A stretch of DNA of 64,000 nucleotides, from contig SYIK01000006.1 in the NCBI GenBank assembly GCA_005798905.1, forward strand, positions 98,097 through 162,096, read 5' to 3'. Source of the stretch: Bacteroidota bacterium (lineage in GTDB: Bacteria > Bacteroidota > Bacteroidia > Chitinophagales > Chitinophagaceae). This document shows positions 16,901-25,560 of the stretch, in pieces. Every line of letters begins with the position of its first letter. Within the stretch, counting starts at the first letter, position 1. The notes beneath the pieces are model-generated. The model had not been told where the DNA came from, made no database searches, and saw nothing but the letters and a program-made list of their open reading frames with translations. Position numbers and translations under genes: made by a program.

Positions 16901-17602
16901 ATGAATAACGCCGCAAATTCTTACGAAGAAGGTTGTGTATTGTTAATCAATAAACCAATGCATTGGACTTCTTTTGATGCTGTTCATAAAATCAGAAATA
17001 CTATTCGTACAAAAAAAGTAGGGCATGCGGGAACACTTGATCCGCTTGCAAGCGGATTATTAATTATATGCACCGGAAAGTTTACTAAAAAAATAAACGA
17101 ATACATGGCGCAAGAAAAGGAATATACGGGCACAATTACTTTAGGTGCAACTACGCCAACTTTTGATTTAGAAAGTGAGCCACAAAATTTTATGTCGTTA
17201 ACTGGTTTAACGGAAGAAAATATTTATGAAATGCTTCCAAGTTTTACCGGCGAAATTTTGCAAGTGCCACCCATTCATTCTGCAATTAAAGTGAACGGGA
17301 AACGGGTGTATAAATTAGCAAGAAAAGGAGATGATGTAAAATTGGAACCAAGAAAAACAACGATCAAAGAATTTGAAATTGTGAAAATAGAATTTCCGAT
17401 TTTAAGTTTTCGAGTTGTTTGCTCAACGGGTACTTATATTCGAAGTCTTGCAAATGATTTTGGAGCTGCACTTGGATGTGGTGGCTATCTCAGCAGTTTG
17501 TGTCGTACAAGAATTGGTTCTTATTTATTAAGTGATGCTGTTACAATTGAAGAATTTGTAAATGCAGAAAAATCAAAAATTGAAAGGAAAATTAATTCCT
17601 AA
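16901..17602 (+). CDS. truB: tRNA pseudouridine(55) synthase
   Basis: Makes pseudouridine-55 in the T-loop of tRNAs. The catalytic Asp lies in GHAGTLDPLASG; INKPMHWTSFDAVHKIR (motif I) and KEYTGTITLGATTPTFDLES are also typical. The start is placed at the ATG at 16901, giving 233 residues beginning MNNAANSYEEG; an upstream open extension lies within proS and has no family support. The 233-residue length suggests the short form without a full C-terminal PUA domain. The 3' end overlaps the convergent BamA-like gene by 30 bases. Confidence 0.93.
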   Translation: MNNAANSYEEGCVLLINKPMHWTSFDAVHKIRNTIRTKKVGHAGTLDPLASGLLIICTGKFTKKINEYMAQEKEYTGTITLGATTPTFDLESEPQNFMSLTGLTEENIYEMLPSFTGEILQVPPIHSAIKVNGKRVYKLARKGDDVKLEPRKTTIKEFEIVKIEFPILSFRVVCSTGTYIRSLANDFGAALGCGGYLSSLCRTRIGSYLLSDAVTIEEFVNAEKSKIERKINS

Positions 17603-19891
17603 TTGCATAACACCGCCAAAAGGGTTCAGTTGATAAAACCATTTATTTTGAGCAGCAGCATTTACAGGTTCGGGAGTTGGATTTTTTATTTTATATGCAT
17701 AATCAAGTCGCAAACGGAAATAGTTGAAATCAATTCGTAAGCCTGTTCCCGCGCCGACTGCTAAATCTTTCAAAAAATTATTTGCTGTTAAATGTCCATT
17801 TGGAAAGTCGTTGTGTTTTTTAATAAACCAAACATTTCCGATATCAACAAACAAGCAACTGCTTACAGGATAATTGAAAAACGTTGTTAACGGAAACCGA
17901 TATTCTAAATTGGTTTCAAATTGAAAATCTCCAAATCGGAACGGCGCATCATTTCTTGTTTTTAAAGTGGAGCCAGGCCCCAACTGCCTTACACCCCAAG
18001 CCCGCATGCTGTTTGGGCCACCAGCATAAAATTGTTTAAAAAACGGCAGGTTCGGATTTTCGGTTCTTGTTCTTGTTTTGAAAGCAAAACTTGCACCAAT
18101 GTATGTTCGAAATACAAATTCATTTTTGTGAGAAACTATTTTTTTTATAAATTCTAAATCGAGTTTTACAAATCGAAACAAACTATCAAATGCTTTTGTT
18201 TTTATTAAATTAGAAACTAGTCCTGATTCTTCAATTGATGTACTAAAAAAATGAGTTGAATTCCCTTTTCCACCACGAAATTGGTATGCAGCTTGCGTTG
18301 AAAGCACAAGTCCTTCATTAAAAATGTAACGAAAAGTTGGCGTTCTTGTAAAAATGGAATCAAGCCCGGGTTTTGGCGTCAATAAAGCATATTCAATATT
18401 GGGAAGTTTGAATGAAAAAGTTTTGTTTTTCCATGAAAAATTATACCCCAATGCTGCTTGAAGTGAAGTGTGATTAAAAAAATCTTTGCGTTCCAGATTT
18501 GAAAAGGAGAAAGAAAGTATGGTTTTAAAATTGTCTCGATATTTTGTTGGAATCCATTTAAAATTCGGAACAGGTTTTGGAAAATAAATAGAGTGGCTGA
18601 GATTTATTTGTTTCGATTTTACAAATTCACCTTTCGATTCTACTTCCGTTCCATATCGAATGCTAGTTACAACTTGGTTGGATGAGCGATTAAAATTTCG
18701 ATTTAGTAATTGTGCATTGATGCCGATTCCTAAAAGTGTTTCATCAAAAATTAAATTTGAATTGCTATTTCTACTTCCTTCGATATTGGCGGAGAAAAAA
18801 TATTTTTCTGAAGGGGTAAGATAAATTGCAAAATCTACAGTGTCTGTTTCGTTTCGGAAAAACTGTTCAATATTTACTTGTTTCCAAGCGCCAAGTTGGT
18901 TGAAACGATTGATTGTTTTTAAAAATAATTTTTTATTGTAACGTTCACCTCTCTGAAAAAAAATATTTTGTGCGATAAAATCCTGTTTAAAAATTAGTTC
19001 ATTAAAAATGAATTCAAAATTTGAATTGTAATTGTTTTTCTTTTTATTAATTGAAATTGTGTCGGCAGAAAAATCAGGATAAATCGTTGTAAGTCCAACA
19101 AAATATTCTTTTAACTTACTGCTATCATTAATTATTCGGAGTTGAATTTCGAGATTTGCAGTTGGTGTTTTACTTTCCATTTTTTCAAGCAGTGCAATTT
19201 GTGCAATGGGGTTGATAGATGGATTTAGAAAAGAATAATCCAATGTGTCCCAAACAGCAACCAATTCGTCGCGAGTAATTTTTAGAAATCCATTATCGCG
19301 ATAAATATCTACAAGGCGGTCAAGTTCATTTGAAATGGATTCTCTTGAAAAAGGTGCTCCTTTTTTCAGAAACGAATTTGCTGAGTTAGCAATTGTAAGT
19401 TGTTGTAAAAATGGATGATTGAGATTGAAATTTATTGAATCGAATTTTACTTGTTGGTTTGGCTTTACATTAAAATTTACAATGGTGCGTTGTTCTATTG
19501 AGTTTGCATTTTCTTTTTTTATCAAAGAAGTGTCGAAATTAATTTCATTGTTTAAATAACCATTGGCATCTAATAATGTTTTCATGTAAGCTGCCGATCG
19601 TGCAGCATTATTGCTATCGTAGGCTGGCGAATTTTCAATTACTAAACGGTTAAATCCATTATAAAAAAATTTACGAGTTGGATTTAATTTTATGCTGTCA
19701 TCCAATTGATTATTCAGCCGGGAAATCATTTCTTTTTTTTCTTCTTTAGAAAAATCACCTTCCAATTTTATATTGGTTTGGTAAACAAATGGTTTGTTCG
19801 TTGGATGATTTTTTGGGATTACCGAACAAGACGCAAAAAGAAAACTAATTACGAATGTAAAAAGGAGCTTTGTTTTAGATTGTAACATCAT
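17573..19891 (-). CDS. BamA/TamA family outer-membrane protein with lipoprotein signal
   Basis: About 772 residues. The signal sequence ends FLFASC, a lipobox, so the N-terminal Cys is probably acylated. POTRA-like segments occupy roughly residues 30-360, for example PFSRESISNELDRLVDIYRDNG. The C-terminal half is a bacterial surface antigen barrel with FYAGGPNSMRAWGVRQLGPG, the hallmark loop of Omp85 proteins, and a last strand MQLGINFPFNF. It probably handles insertion of envelope proteins or lipids, as TamA-like proteins do, rather than being the essential BamA. Two ATGs are possible: 19891 (chosen, cleaner signal peptide) and 19903. The 5' end overlaps, or nearly overlaps, the divergent TrmH-type gene. 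Confidence 0.85.
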   Translation of the reverse strand: MMLQSKTKLLFTFVISFLFASCSVIPKNHPTNKPFVYQTNIKLEGDFSKEEKKEMISRLNNQLDDSIKLNPTRKFFYNGFNRLVIENSPAYDSNNAARSAAYMKTLLDANGYLNNEINFDTSLIKKENANSIEQRTIVNFNVKPNQQVKFDSINFNLNHPFLQQLTIANSANSFLKKGAPFSRESISNELDRLVDIYRDNGFLKITRDELVAVWDTLDYSFLNPSINPIAQIALLEKMESKTPTANLEIQLRIINDSSKLKEYFVGLTTIYPDFSADTISINKKKNNYNSNFEFIFNELIFKQDFIAQNIFFQRGERYNKKLFLKTINRFNQLGAWKQVNIEQFFRNETDTVDFAIYLTPSEKYFFSANIEGSRNSNSNLIFDETLLGIGINAQLLNRNFNRSSNQVVTSIRYGTEVESKGEFVKSKQINLSHSIYFPKPVPNFKWIPTKYRDNFKTILSFSFSNLERKDFFNHTSLQAALGYNFSWKNKTFSFKLPNIEYALLTPKPGLDSIFTRTPTFRYIFNEGLVLSTQAAYQFRGGKGNSTHFFSTSIEESGLVSNLIKTKAFDSLFRFVKLDLEFIKKIVSHKNEFVFRTYIGASFAFKTRTRTENPNLPFFKQFYAGGPNSMRAWGVRQLGPGSTLKTRNDAPFRFGDFQFETNLEYRFPLTTFFNYPVSSCLFVDIGNVWFIKKHNDFPNGHLTANNFLKDLAVGAGTGLRIDFNYFRLRLDYAYKIKNPTPEPVNAAAQNKWFYQLNPFGGVMQLGINFPFNF

Positions 19892-19898
19892 AATTTTG
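19891..19898 (+). promoter_or_regulatory. -7 promoter box of the TrmH-type gene
   Basis: A perfect TAATTTTG, three bases before the ATG at 19902; a TTTG at 19869-19872, 18 bases upstream, fits the -33 element. The in-frame TTG at 19896 is inside the box and is not taken as the start. Confidence 0.68.
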
Positions 19899-19901
19899 GA
19901 C

Positions 19902-20630
19902 ATGCTGTCGAAAAAAGAAATCAAAGATATTCAAAGTTTATTCCACAAAAATAATCGAGAAGAGCATAATCTGTTTATTGCGGAAGGTCCAAAAATTGTT
20001 ACAGAATTAATTGCAGAAAAAAATGTTGTGATTAAAAAAATTTATGCATTGCCCAGTTGGCTATCCGAAAATAATTGTAAAGAAATAGAATCAGTTGGAA
20101 TAATCGAAGCAGAGTTGAGTAGAATTTCACAAAATAAATCGCCCAACAAAGTAATTGCAATTGTAGAAAAAATAAGTTGGAAAAATAAGCCGGGTTTAGA
20201 AAAAACGATTTCTTTAGCATTGGATGGGATACAGGATCCAGGCAACTTAGGAACTATTATTCGATTGGCAGATTGGTTTGGGATTAAACAAATATTTTGT
20301 AGTAATAATTGCGCAACAATTTATAATAATAAAGTCATCCAAGCAAGCATGGGAAGTATTGCCCGTGTTCGTGTTGAATATGTTGCGTTAGAAAAATTGT
20401 TGAATGAAAATTTATCAATAAAAATTTACGCAGCTACTTTGGATGGAAAAGATGTTTCTAAAATTGAAAAACTTAAAGAAGGAATAATTTTAATTGGCAA
20501 CGAATCGAAAGGGATTAGAAAAGAGTTAATTGCCGCTGCGCATCAACAAATAAAAATTGTCGGCAAAGGAAATGTGGAATCGCTGAATGCAGCAGTTGCA
20601 ACAGGAATTCTACTTTTTCATCTTACCTAA
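19902..20630 (+). CDS. TrmH-family (SPOUT) RNA 2'-O-methyltransferase
   Basis: 242 residues. An N-terminal substrate-binding domain has HNLFIAEGPKIVTELI. The C-terminal SPOUT domain has the three motifs: ALDGIQDPGNLGTIIRLADW, then ILIGNESKGIRKEL, then VESLNAAVATGILLFHL, where the conserved Asn of motif 1 and the trefoil knot bind S-adenosylmethionine. It methylates a ribose in rRNA or tRNA; the target cannot be assigned. Its promoter box overlaps the start region of the divergent BamA-like gene, and its stop overlaps the stop of the FtsX-type gene by eight bases. Confidence 0.92.
   Translation: MLSKKEIKDIQSLFHKNNREEHNLFIAEGPKIVTELIAEKNVVIKKIYALPSWLSENNCKEIESVGIIEAELSRISQNKSPNKVIAIVEKISWKNKPGLEKTISLALDGIQDPGNLGTIIRLADWFGIKQIFCSNNCATIYNNKVIQASMGSIARVRVEYVALEKLLNENLSIKIYAATLDGKDVSKIEKLKEGIILIGNESKGIRKELIAAAHQQIKIVGKGNVESLNAAVATGILLFHLT
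19922..19929 (-). promoter_or_regulatory. -7 promoter box of the BamA-like gene, inside the TrmH-type coding region
   Basis: TATCTTTG on the minus strand, a perfect match located in the first codons of the divergent gene. The start would be near 19916, giving a leader of 12 to 25 bases depending on the ATG used. Confidence 0.6.
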
Positions 20631-21858
20631 ATTGAATTGATTTAACAGGGTTTATTCGTTTAACAAGAAAGCTCGGGATTAGTAATACAGCAAAACAAAT
20701 TGCAAAAGTGCTGATACAAATTATCGCAATTTGCCACCAAACAATTTTTACTGCAGCAGTGTTCATATAATAAGCTTCTTCTTGTAAAGTTATAAAACCA
20801 GTTTGTTGTTGTAGAAAAAGAAGTCCTAATCCCAAAATCAAACCACAAAAAATTCCTGTAGATGCAATGATTAATACATGTCTGAGAAATATTTTTTGTA
20901 CAATCCAATCGGATAATCCCAGCGCTTTCAACACACCTACCATTCGTATTCGTTCTAAAACTAAAATTAGAATACAAGTAATCAAATTGATAATTGCAAC
21001 CAACAACATAAACACAATCAATACATTTCTGGTAACATTTTGCATATTGAGCCAATCGAAAATATTTGGATAAAGGTTGTAAATTGTTTTTGTATTCCAT
21101 GCAGAAGGAAATTCATCCAAATTGTATAATTCTTCACTTGTTTTTCCCATTTGACTATAATCATCAAGAAAAATTTCATAGCCACCAATTTTCGAAGAGT
21201 CCCACCCATTCAGCTTTTGAATAAGTCTTAAATCACTCAACGCAAAGCTGTTGTCGTACATTTCGATTCCTGTTTTATAAATTCCAACAATCGTTAATTT
21301 GTCAGGACGCAACGAACCATCGGGGCGAATAAAATAAATTAAAATGGCATCATTCAGTTTCAGTTTAAGCAGCTTTGAAAAATGAGAAGAGATAATAATT
21401 TCCTTTGAATAGTTTGAATAGTTTAATTGCAACCAACGACCTTCTTTTAAAAATTGTTTAATGTTTTTAAAATCGTAACTGCTTTCAATTCCCTTTACCA
21501 TTACGCCTTCCACTTCTTCATTGGTTTTTAAAATTGCATAACGTGTTGCAAACGGATGAATGCTTTTTACATTTTCATTTTTTTTAATTGCATTTAATAA
21601 TGTGTCATTTTTTACAATGGAAATTTCTTCTGCAGTTGAAGAACGTTCGCCTTGTTTGTATTCTACACGAATATGCCCCCAAAAACTAAAAATTTTCTGA
21701 CTCACTGTTTCTTGAAATCCGTTGACAAGTGAAATGGTGATAATCATTACAGCTACACTAATTGCTGTTGCAACAGTTGATAAGCGAATTATAAAACGGG
21801 AAAATGATTTTTGCCGATTGAATGCAATTCGATTTGCTATGAATTTTGAGAGGTTCAA
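20623..21858 (-). CDS. LolE/FtsX-type ABC transporter permease
   Basis: About 411 residues in the MacB/FtsX-LolCE topology. TM1 is at residues ~25-45 (TVATAISVAVMIITISLVNG), followed by a large periplasmic domain of ~200 residues and three C-terminal segments (VLIVFMLLVAIINLITCILI, IASTGIFCGLILGLGLLFL, IAIICISTFAICFAVLLIPS). The family shuttles lipoproteins or remodels the envelope with a cytosolic ATPase, but no ATPase gene is adjacent. The start is uncertain because no ATG is available. A TTG at 21876 lies inside a TATTTTTG box (21874-21881), so the TTG at 21858 (NLSKFIANRIAFNRQKSF) is preferred. Confidence 0.82.
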   Translation of the reverse strand: MNLSKFIANRIAFNRQKSFSRFIIRLSTVATAISVAVMIITISLVNGFQETVSQKIFSFWGHIRVEYKQGERSSTAEEISIVKNDTLLNAIKKNENVKSIHPFATRYAILKTNEEVEGVMVKGIESSYDFKNIKQFLKEGRWLQLNYSNYSKEIIISSHFSKLLKLKLNDAILIYFIRPDGSLRPDKLTIVGIYKTGIEMYDNSFALSDLRLIQKLNGWDSSKIGGYEIFLDDYSQMGKTSEELYNLDEFPSAWNTKTIYNLYPNIFDWLNMQNVTRNVLIVFMLLVAIINLITCILILVLERIRMVGVLKALGLSDWIVQKIFLRHVLIIASTGIFCGLILGLGLLFLQQQTGFITLQEEAYYMNTAAVKIVWWQIAIICISTFAICFAVLLIPSFLVKRINPVKSIQFR

Positions 21859-21971
21859 TTTTAGTATTGTTTTCAAAAATAAGTTGCAATAAAGATTAAA
21901 TCGCTTTTTTCAAATAATTTCACAATATTGTTGTTAAATTTCTGTTTAAGATCAACTATTCTATTTTATTT

Positions 21972-23237
21972 ATGAAATTGTTTTTTGGAATTTTATTTTT
22001 ATTGAGTTCAATAATGACGGCGGCTCAAATTCCCGATCATATTTACAAGTCGTCAATCCATTCTGTAAAATTATTTAAATCCGATGATCCGCTTGCTTTT
22101 CCTGTTATAAAATTAAACAGTTCGGAAACATTGCAACTTTATTTTGATGATTTGGATGCGTCTGTAAAAAATTATTATTACACCTATCAGTTGTGTAATA
22201 GTGATTGGTCGGCTGCAAGTTTAAAATCATTTGATTACATCAAAGGGTTTCAAAATGTTCGAATTAACACTTATCGAAATTCTTCCATTGCCCTTACAAA
22301 ATATATTCATTATCAAGCACGGTTGCCGGAAAATTCTTGTTTGCCTTCGCGTTCAGGAAATTATTTATTAAAAATATTTTTAGATGGAGATACATCAAAA
22401 CTTGTTTTTACAAAACGGTTTTTAGTTGTTGATAGCAAAGTTGCTGTTGCTTCTCAAGTGATGCAACCGTTTAACGGGGCAATTTTTCGAACACATCAAA
22501 AATTGCAAATTGCTTTTAATATAAACGAACAAATGAAAGTTCATAATCCACAAGACATAAAAGTAGTGTTGCTTCAAAATAATAATTGGACTTCTGCTTT
22601 GGAGCTTTCGCGTCCAACAATTTATCGTGGAAATTATTTTGAATACAGTGATGAATTTTATACATCATTTGCAGCTGGGAAAGAATGGCGGTGGATTGAT
22701 TTAAGAAGTTTGAAATTGATGAGCGAACGAATGCTGCGAATAGAGAAACGTTCAATACAAACAGATGTTTTTGTAAAAACAGACGAAGTGCGCCATCAAG
22801 AAACTTATCTTCAATATCGAGATATTAATGGAATGTTTGAAATTGAAAATTCAGATAATATCAATCCGTTTTGGCAGTCGGATTATGGCAATGTGCATTT
22901 CAGTTTTTCTCCGCCGGGCAAAAATCCTTACATTGGAAAAGATGTTTATTTATTTGGCGAATTGACTAATTATGCAAAAAACGAAAATGCAAAAATGATT
23001 TTCAATGTTGAAAAAGGTGTTTATGAAAACTCATTATTGTTAAAACAAGGATTTTATAATTATTCCTACATTACTGTTTCTCGTAAAACAAATGACAATA
23101 ATTTTATTTACGAAAACGTAGATGGAAATTACTGGGCAACAGAAAATAGCTACACGATTTTGGTTTATTATCGTTCATTTGGCGGCAGAGCAGATGAATT
23201 GATTGGTTATTCAATTTGCAATTCAGTGTTTAAATAA
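21972..23237 (+). CDS. Type IX secretion system plug protein (DUF5103)
   Basis: 421 residues with a signal peptide (LFFGILFLLSSIMTAAQ). The DUF5103 pattern is evident: an N-terminal beta domain with SIHSVKLFKSDDPLAFPVIK and YYTYQLCNSDWS, then a second domain with PYIGKDVYLFGELTNY and LLLKQGFYNYSYI. From the literature as I know it, the plug closes the lateral opening or periplasmic face of the SprA translocon when PorV-bound cargo is absent. It is isolated here from other T9SS genes, as is usual. Together with the sorting-tail remnant at 7189-7333 it implies a functional type IX system elsewhere in this genome. Confidence 0.88.
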   Translation: MKLFFGILFLLSSIMTAAQIPDHIYKSSIHSVKLFKSDDPLAFPVIKLNSSETLQLYFDDLDASVKNYYYTYQLCNSDWSAASLKSFDYIKGFQNVRINTYRNSSIALTKYIHYQARLPENSCLPSRSGNYLLKIFLDGDTSKLVFTKRFLVVDSKVAVASQVMQPFNGAIFRTHQKLQIAFNINEQMKVHNPQDIKVVLLQNNNWTSALELSRPTIYRGNYFEYSDEFYTSFAAGKEWRWIDLRSLKLMSERMLRIEKRSIQTDVFVKTDEVRHQETYLQYRDINGMFEIENSDNINPFWQSDYGNVHFSFSPPGKNPYIGKDVYLFGELTNYAKNENAKMIFNVEKGVYENSLLLKQGFYNYSYITVSRKTNDNNFIYENVDGNYWATENSYTILVYYRSFGGRADELIGYSICNSVFK

Positions 23238-23266
23238 AATCGAATTTAAGCACTACTGATATTCCG

Positions 23267-23274
23267 TATATTTG
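23267..23274 (+). promoter_or_regulatory. -7 promoter box of the SRP RNA gene
   Basis: A perfect TATATTTG ending five bases before the predicted 5' end of the RNA. Because the RNA end is set by its closing stem, this gives an internal measure of the box-to-start distance. Confidence 0.75.
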
Positions 23275-23278
23275 CAGC

Positions 23279-23379
23279 GGCAGGTCTTACACGACCAGCT
23301 CCTACTGAAACTCCCCAGGGCTGGAAGGCAGCAAGGATACGTGGTTGTAGCGGTGCGATGTAATTAGCCTGCCTTTTTT
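23279..23379 (+). ncRNA. ffs: Signal recognition particle RNA (4.5S type, small bacterial)
   Basis: About 100 bases. The closing stem GGCAGG (23279-23284) pairs with CCTGCC (23368-23373). The conserved apical domain has CCCCAGGGCTGGAAGGCAGC, with the GGAA tetraloop and the asymmetric AGCA(A) internal loop that binds Ffh. A run of six Ts (23374-23379) after the closing stem makes the 3' half of the hairpin an intrinsic terminator. There is no Alu domain, as in most Gram-negative bacteria. The transaldolase-like gene starts 21 bases further on. Confidence 0.96.
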
Positions 23380-23399
23380 AATCAATTTTAAAAAAAATT

Positions 23400-24053
23400 A
23401 TGAAATTTTTTATCGACACAGCAAATCTTGCACAAATTAAAGAAGCCAGTGAATTAGGAATTTTAGATGGTGTAACTACCAATCCCTCATTAATGGCGAA
23501 AGAAGGTATTAAGGGCGAGGCTGCAATCATGAATCATTACAAGGCAATTTGCGAAATGGTGGATGGCGATATTAGTGCTGAAGTTATTTCTACAGATTTT
23601 GCAGGCATAATTGAAGAAGGAAAAAAATTGGCGGCAATTCATAAAAATATAGTTGTAAAAGTTCCAATGATTAAAGAAGGAATTAAAGCAATTAAATGGT
23701 TTACTGATAATGGAATTAGAACAAATTGCACACTTGTCTTTTCGGTCGGTCAAGCAATACTTGCTGCAAAAGCTGGTGCAACTTATGTTTCACCATTTAT
23801 TGGCAGAATAGATGATGGTGGTTGGGATGGCGTTCAACTTATTGAACAAATTGTACATGTATTTTCAATTCAAGGATTTAAGACAGAAGTTTTAGCAGCA
23901 TCCATTCGTTATCCAAATCATATCATTCGTTGTGCCGAAGCAGGTGCAAATGTTTGTACTTGTCCGTTAGAGTCAATTCTTGGTTTATTGAAACATCCAC
24001 TTACAGATATTGGCCTTGCAAAGTTTTTAGAAGATGCAAAAAAGACACAATAG
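23400..24053 (+). CDS. Transaldolase / fructose-6-phosphate aldolase family protein
   Basis: 217 residues, the short single-barrel MipB/TalC form. It begins MKFFIDTANLAQIKEASELG and contains DGVTTNPSLMAKEG. The Schiff-base lysine is in IVVKVPMIKEGIKAI. C-terminal blocks are SPFIGRIDDGGWDG and EVLAASIRYPNHI. The family splits into true transaldolases (Glu in the active site) and fructose-6-phosphate aldolases (Gln); I cannot separate them with confidence by eye. It acts in the non-oxidative pentose-phosphate pathway. It follows the SRP RNA, whose terminator separates the two. Confidence 0.92.
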   Translation: MKFFIDTANLAQIKEASELGILDGVTTNPSLMAKEGIKGEAAIMNHYKAICEMVDGDISAEVISTDFAGIIEEGKKLAAIHKNIVVKVPMIKEGIKAIKWFTDNGIRTNCTLVFSVGQAILAAKAGATYVSPFIGRIDDGGWDGVQLIEQIVHVFSIQGFKTEVLAASIRYPNHIIRCAEAGANVCTCPLESILGLLKHPLTDIGLAKFLEDAKKTQ

Positions 24054-24072
24054 AAATTCATTGATAAAGTTA

Positions 24073-25359
24073 TTATCTTGTTTGTATAGGTATAAATTTA
24101 TCCTCCTTGCTATGTTTCAAAACAAACCATACCGTAACAGACTCAGAAACGAGGAAATAAGTGACTATTACATATTTTAAAGAAGGAGATAAAATTATAT
24201 CAGATCCAAACCAATCTCCTATAAAATAAATAACCAAAAGCCCACTTGCATTTTTTATTGTTTCCCAAATAATTACAAACCGGTTTCTATCCATTAATTC
24301 CGAAAGGGCATAAACTGTAAGAAAAATAAATGCACCATAATAGTAAATCAGGTTAATATCAATATTATTGATAGAAGCAATGTTTCCAAAAAGGTAACTG
24401 ACAAATAGAAAAATCACCAGCAACTGAAACCAGCACCATACATTTAATGCAAGAGATGTTTTAGTGTCATATTTTTTAAAATGATAAATATCTTCTATTT
24501 TATAAACCGGGTATTTGGAAGTGATATCGGTAGGACGGTAGCCGGTGTGCCTGAACCATAAAAAAAATTTATCTTTCCAAATCTTTGTAGACCATGCATC
24601 TTTCATTAGCAGCCATACATGCAAAAAGTTTATTTTAATCGGATTCCATGTATGTACCGGTATTGTAATACCATATACTGGTGGCACATCAGGCAACTCA
24701 GGTTGAAATGTGCCAAACCATTTATCCCAAAAAATAAAAATTTGTCCATAATTTTTATCAATATATTCTTTGTTAATAGCATGATGTACCCTGTGATGAG
24801 ATGGTGTTACAATTATTTTTTCCAAGAACCCCATTTTATTAATATGTTGTGTATGGTACCAAAATTGGGCAAAGAGGTGAAGCGGTGCAACAATGGCAAT
24901 TACGTTTGCAGGCACACCAAACAAAGCGGCAGGTAGTAAAAAAATGGTGAATATTTTTACAATTGACGAAATACTTTGACGCAATGCACAGGCAAGGTTA
25001 TATTCTTCGCTGCTATGATGTATGATATGGCCGTTCCAGAATAAATTGATTTCATGTTGAATTCGATGTACCCAATAACCTGCAAAATCTAAATTAATAA
25101 AGGCAATAATATATACAATAATACTTGACGAAACAGTCATAAAAGAAAGGTGCTCTAGGAAGAAAGGGTAAGAAAGTATAATAAAATACAACCCAATAAC
25201 ATCTTTGGTAACATTCGTTACCCCGCTAGTTAGCGAAGAAATCATATCCATATTACGGACGGTATCTTTGCCTCGGTACCATCCATAAAATTTTTCGAAC
25301 AATATCAAAAAAAGAAAGGCCGGCATCGCAATCAAAAGAATTTTTCCGTAAGTTTCCAT
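24073..25359 (-). CDS. Sterol desaturase / fatty acid hydroxylase superfamily membrane protein
   Basis: 428 residues with about eight hydrophobic segments. Histidine clusters of the di-iron hydroxylase family are present: HRIQHE, then HIIHHSSEEYN, and further on SHHRVHH, with the spacing of alkylglycerol monooxygenase and sterol desaturase proteins. It would be a membrane-bound oxygen-dependent hydroxylase of a lipid; the substrate is unknown. The gene looks slightly less AT-biased than its neighbours, with more ATA and GTA codons, which may hint at transfer; this is by eye only. It converges on the transaldolase gene with 19 bases between stops. Confidence 0.87.
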   Translation of the reverse strand: METYGKILLIAMPAFLFLILFEKFYGWYRGKDTVRNMDMISSLTSGVTNVTKDVIGLYFIILSYPFFLEHLSFMTVSSSIIVYIIAFINLDFAGYWVHRIQHEINLFWNGHIIHHSSEEYNLACALRQSISSIVKIFTIFLLPAALFGVPANVIAIVAPLHLFAQFWYHTQHINKMGFLEKIIVTPSHHRVHHAINKEYIDKNYGQIFIFWDKWFGTFQPELPDVPPVYGITIPVHTWNPIKINFLHVWLLMKDAWSTKIWKDKFFLWFRHTGYRPTDITSKYPVYKIEDIYHFKKYDTKTSLALNVWCWFQLLVIFLFVSYLFGNIASINNIDINLIYYYGAFIFLTVYALSELMDRNRFVIIWETIKNASGLLVIYFIGDWFGSDIILSPSLKYVIVTYFLVSESVTVWFVLKHSKEDKFIPIQTR

Positions 25360-25382
25360 ATAGTTATTTTTACTTTCACAAA

Positions 25383-25490
25383 TTTAATAAAACAGCGGTG
25401 AGAAAATTAGCTTTGTTTCTTTTACATACGGGAGGTGTTCTGTTTTTATATACTGTTGATACTAAAGAATGGGAAAAATTTATGGAGTGA
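25383..25490 (+). pseudogene. Possible C-terminal remnant of a PLP-dependent desulfhydrase/ACC deaminase-type gene
   Basis: In frame to the TGA at 25488-25490, this stretch reads KTAVRKLALFLLHTGG and then VLFLYTVDTKEWEKFME. The 'F-x-H-T-G-G' ending is the usual last strand of ACC deaminase/D-cysteine desulfhydrase proteins. Nothing upstream in the frame resembles the rest of such an enzyme, and there is no good start, so this would be a leftover tail. The match is short and the call tentative. Confidence 0.3.
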
Positions 25491-25545
25491 TATGATTTTA
25501 ATTGATTCAAAGGATGAATCATTTGCTTTTGAATTTCAAGGGTTC

Positions 25546-25553
25546 TAATATTG
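25546..25553 (+). promoter_or_regulatory. Near-consensus -7 box of the D-amino-acid dehydrogenase gene
   Basis: TAATATTG (one mismatch to TAnnTTTG), seven bases before the ATG at 25561. Confidence 0.4.
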
Positions 25554-25560
25554 TTTTAAA

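Noticed and set aside
18960..19100. A/T-rich homopolymer runs as repeats or replication signals
   Set aside because: Such runs occur throughout this AT-rich window, and no DnaA-box cluster or dnaA-type neighbourhood is present.
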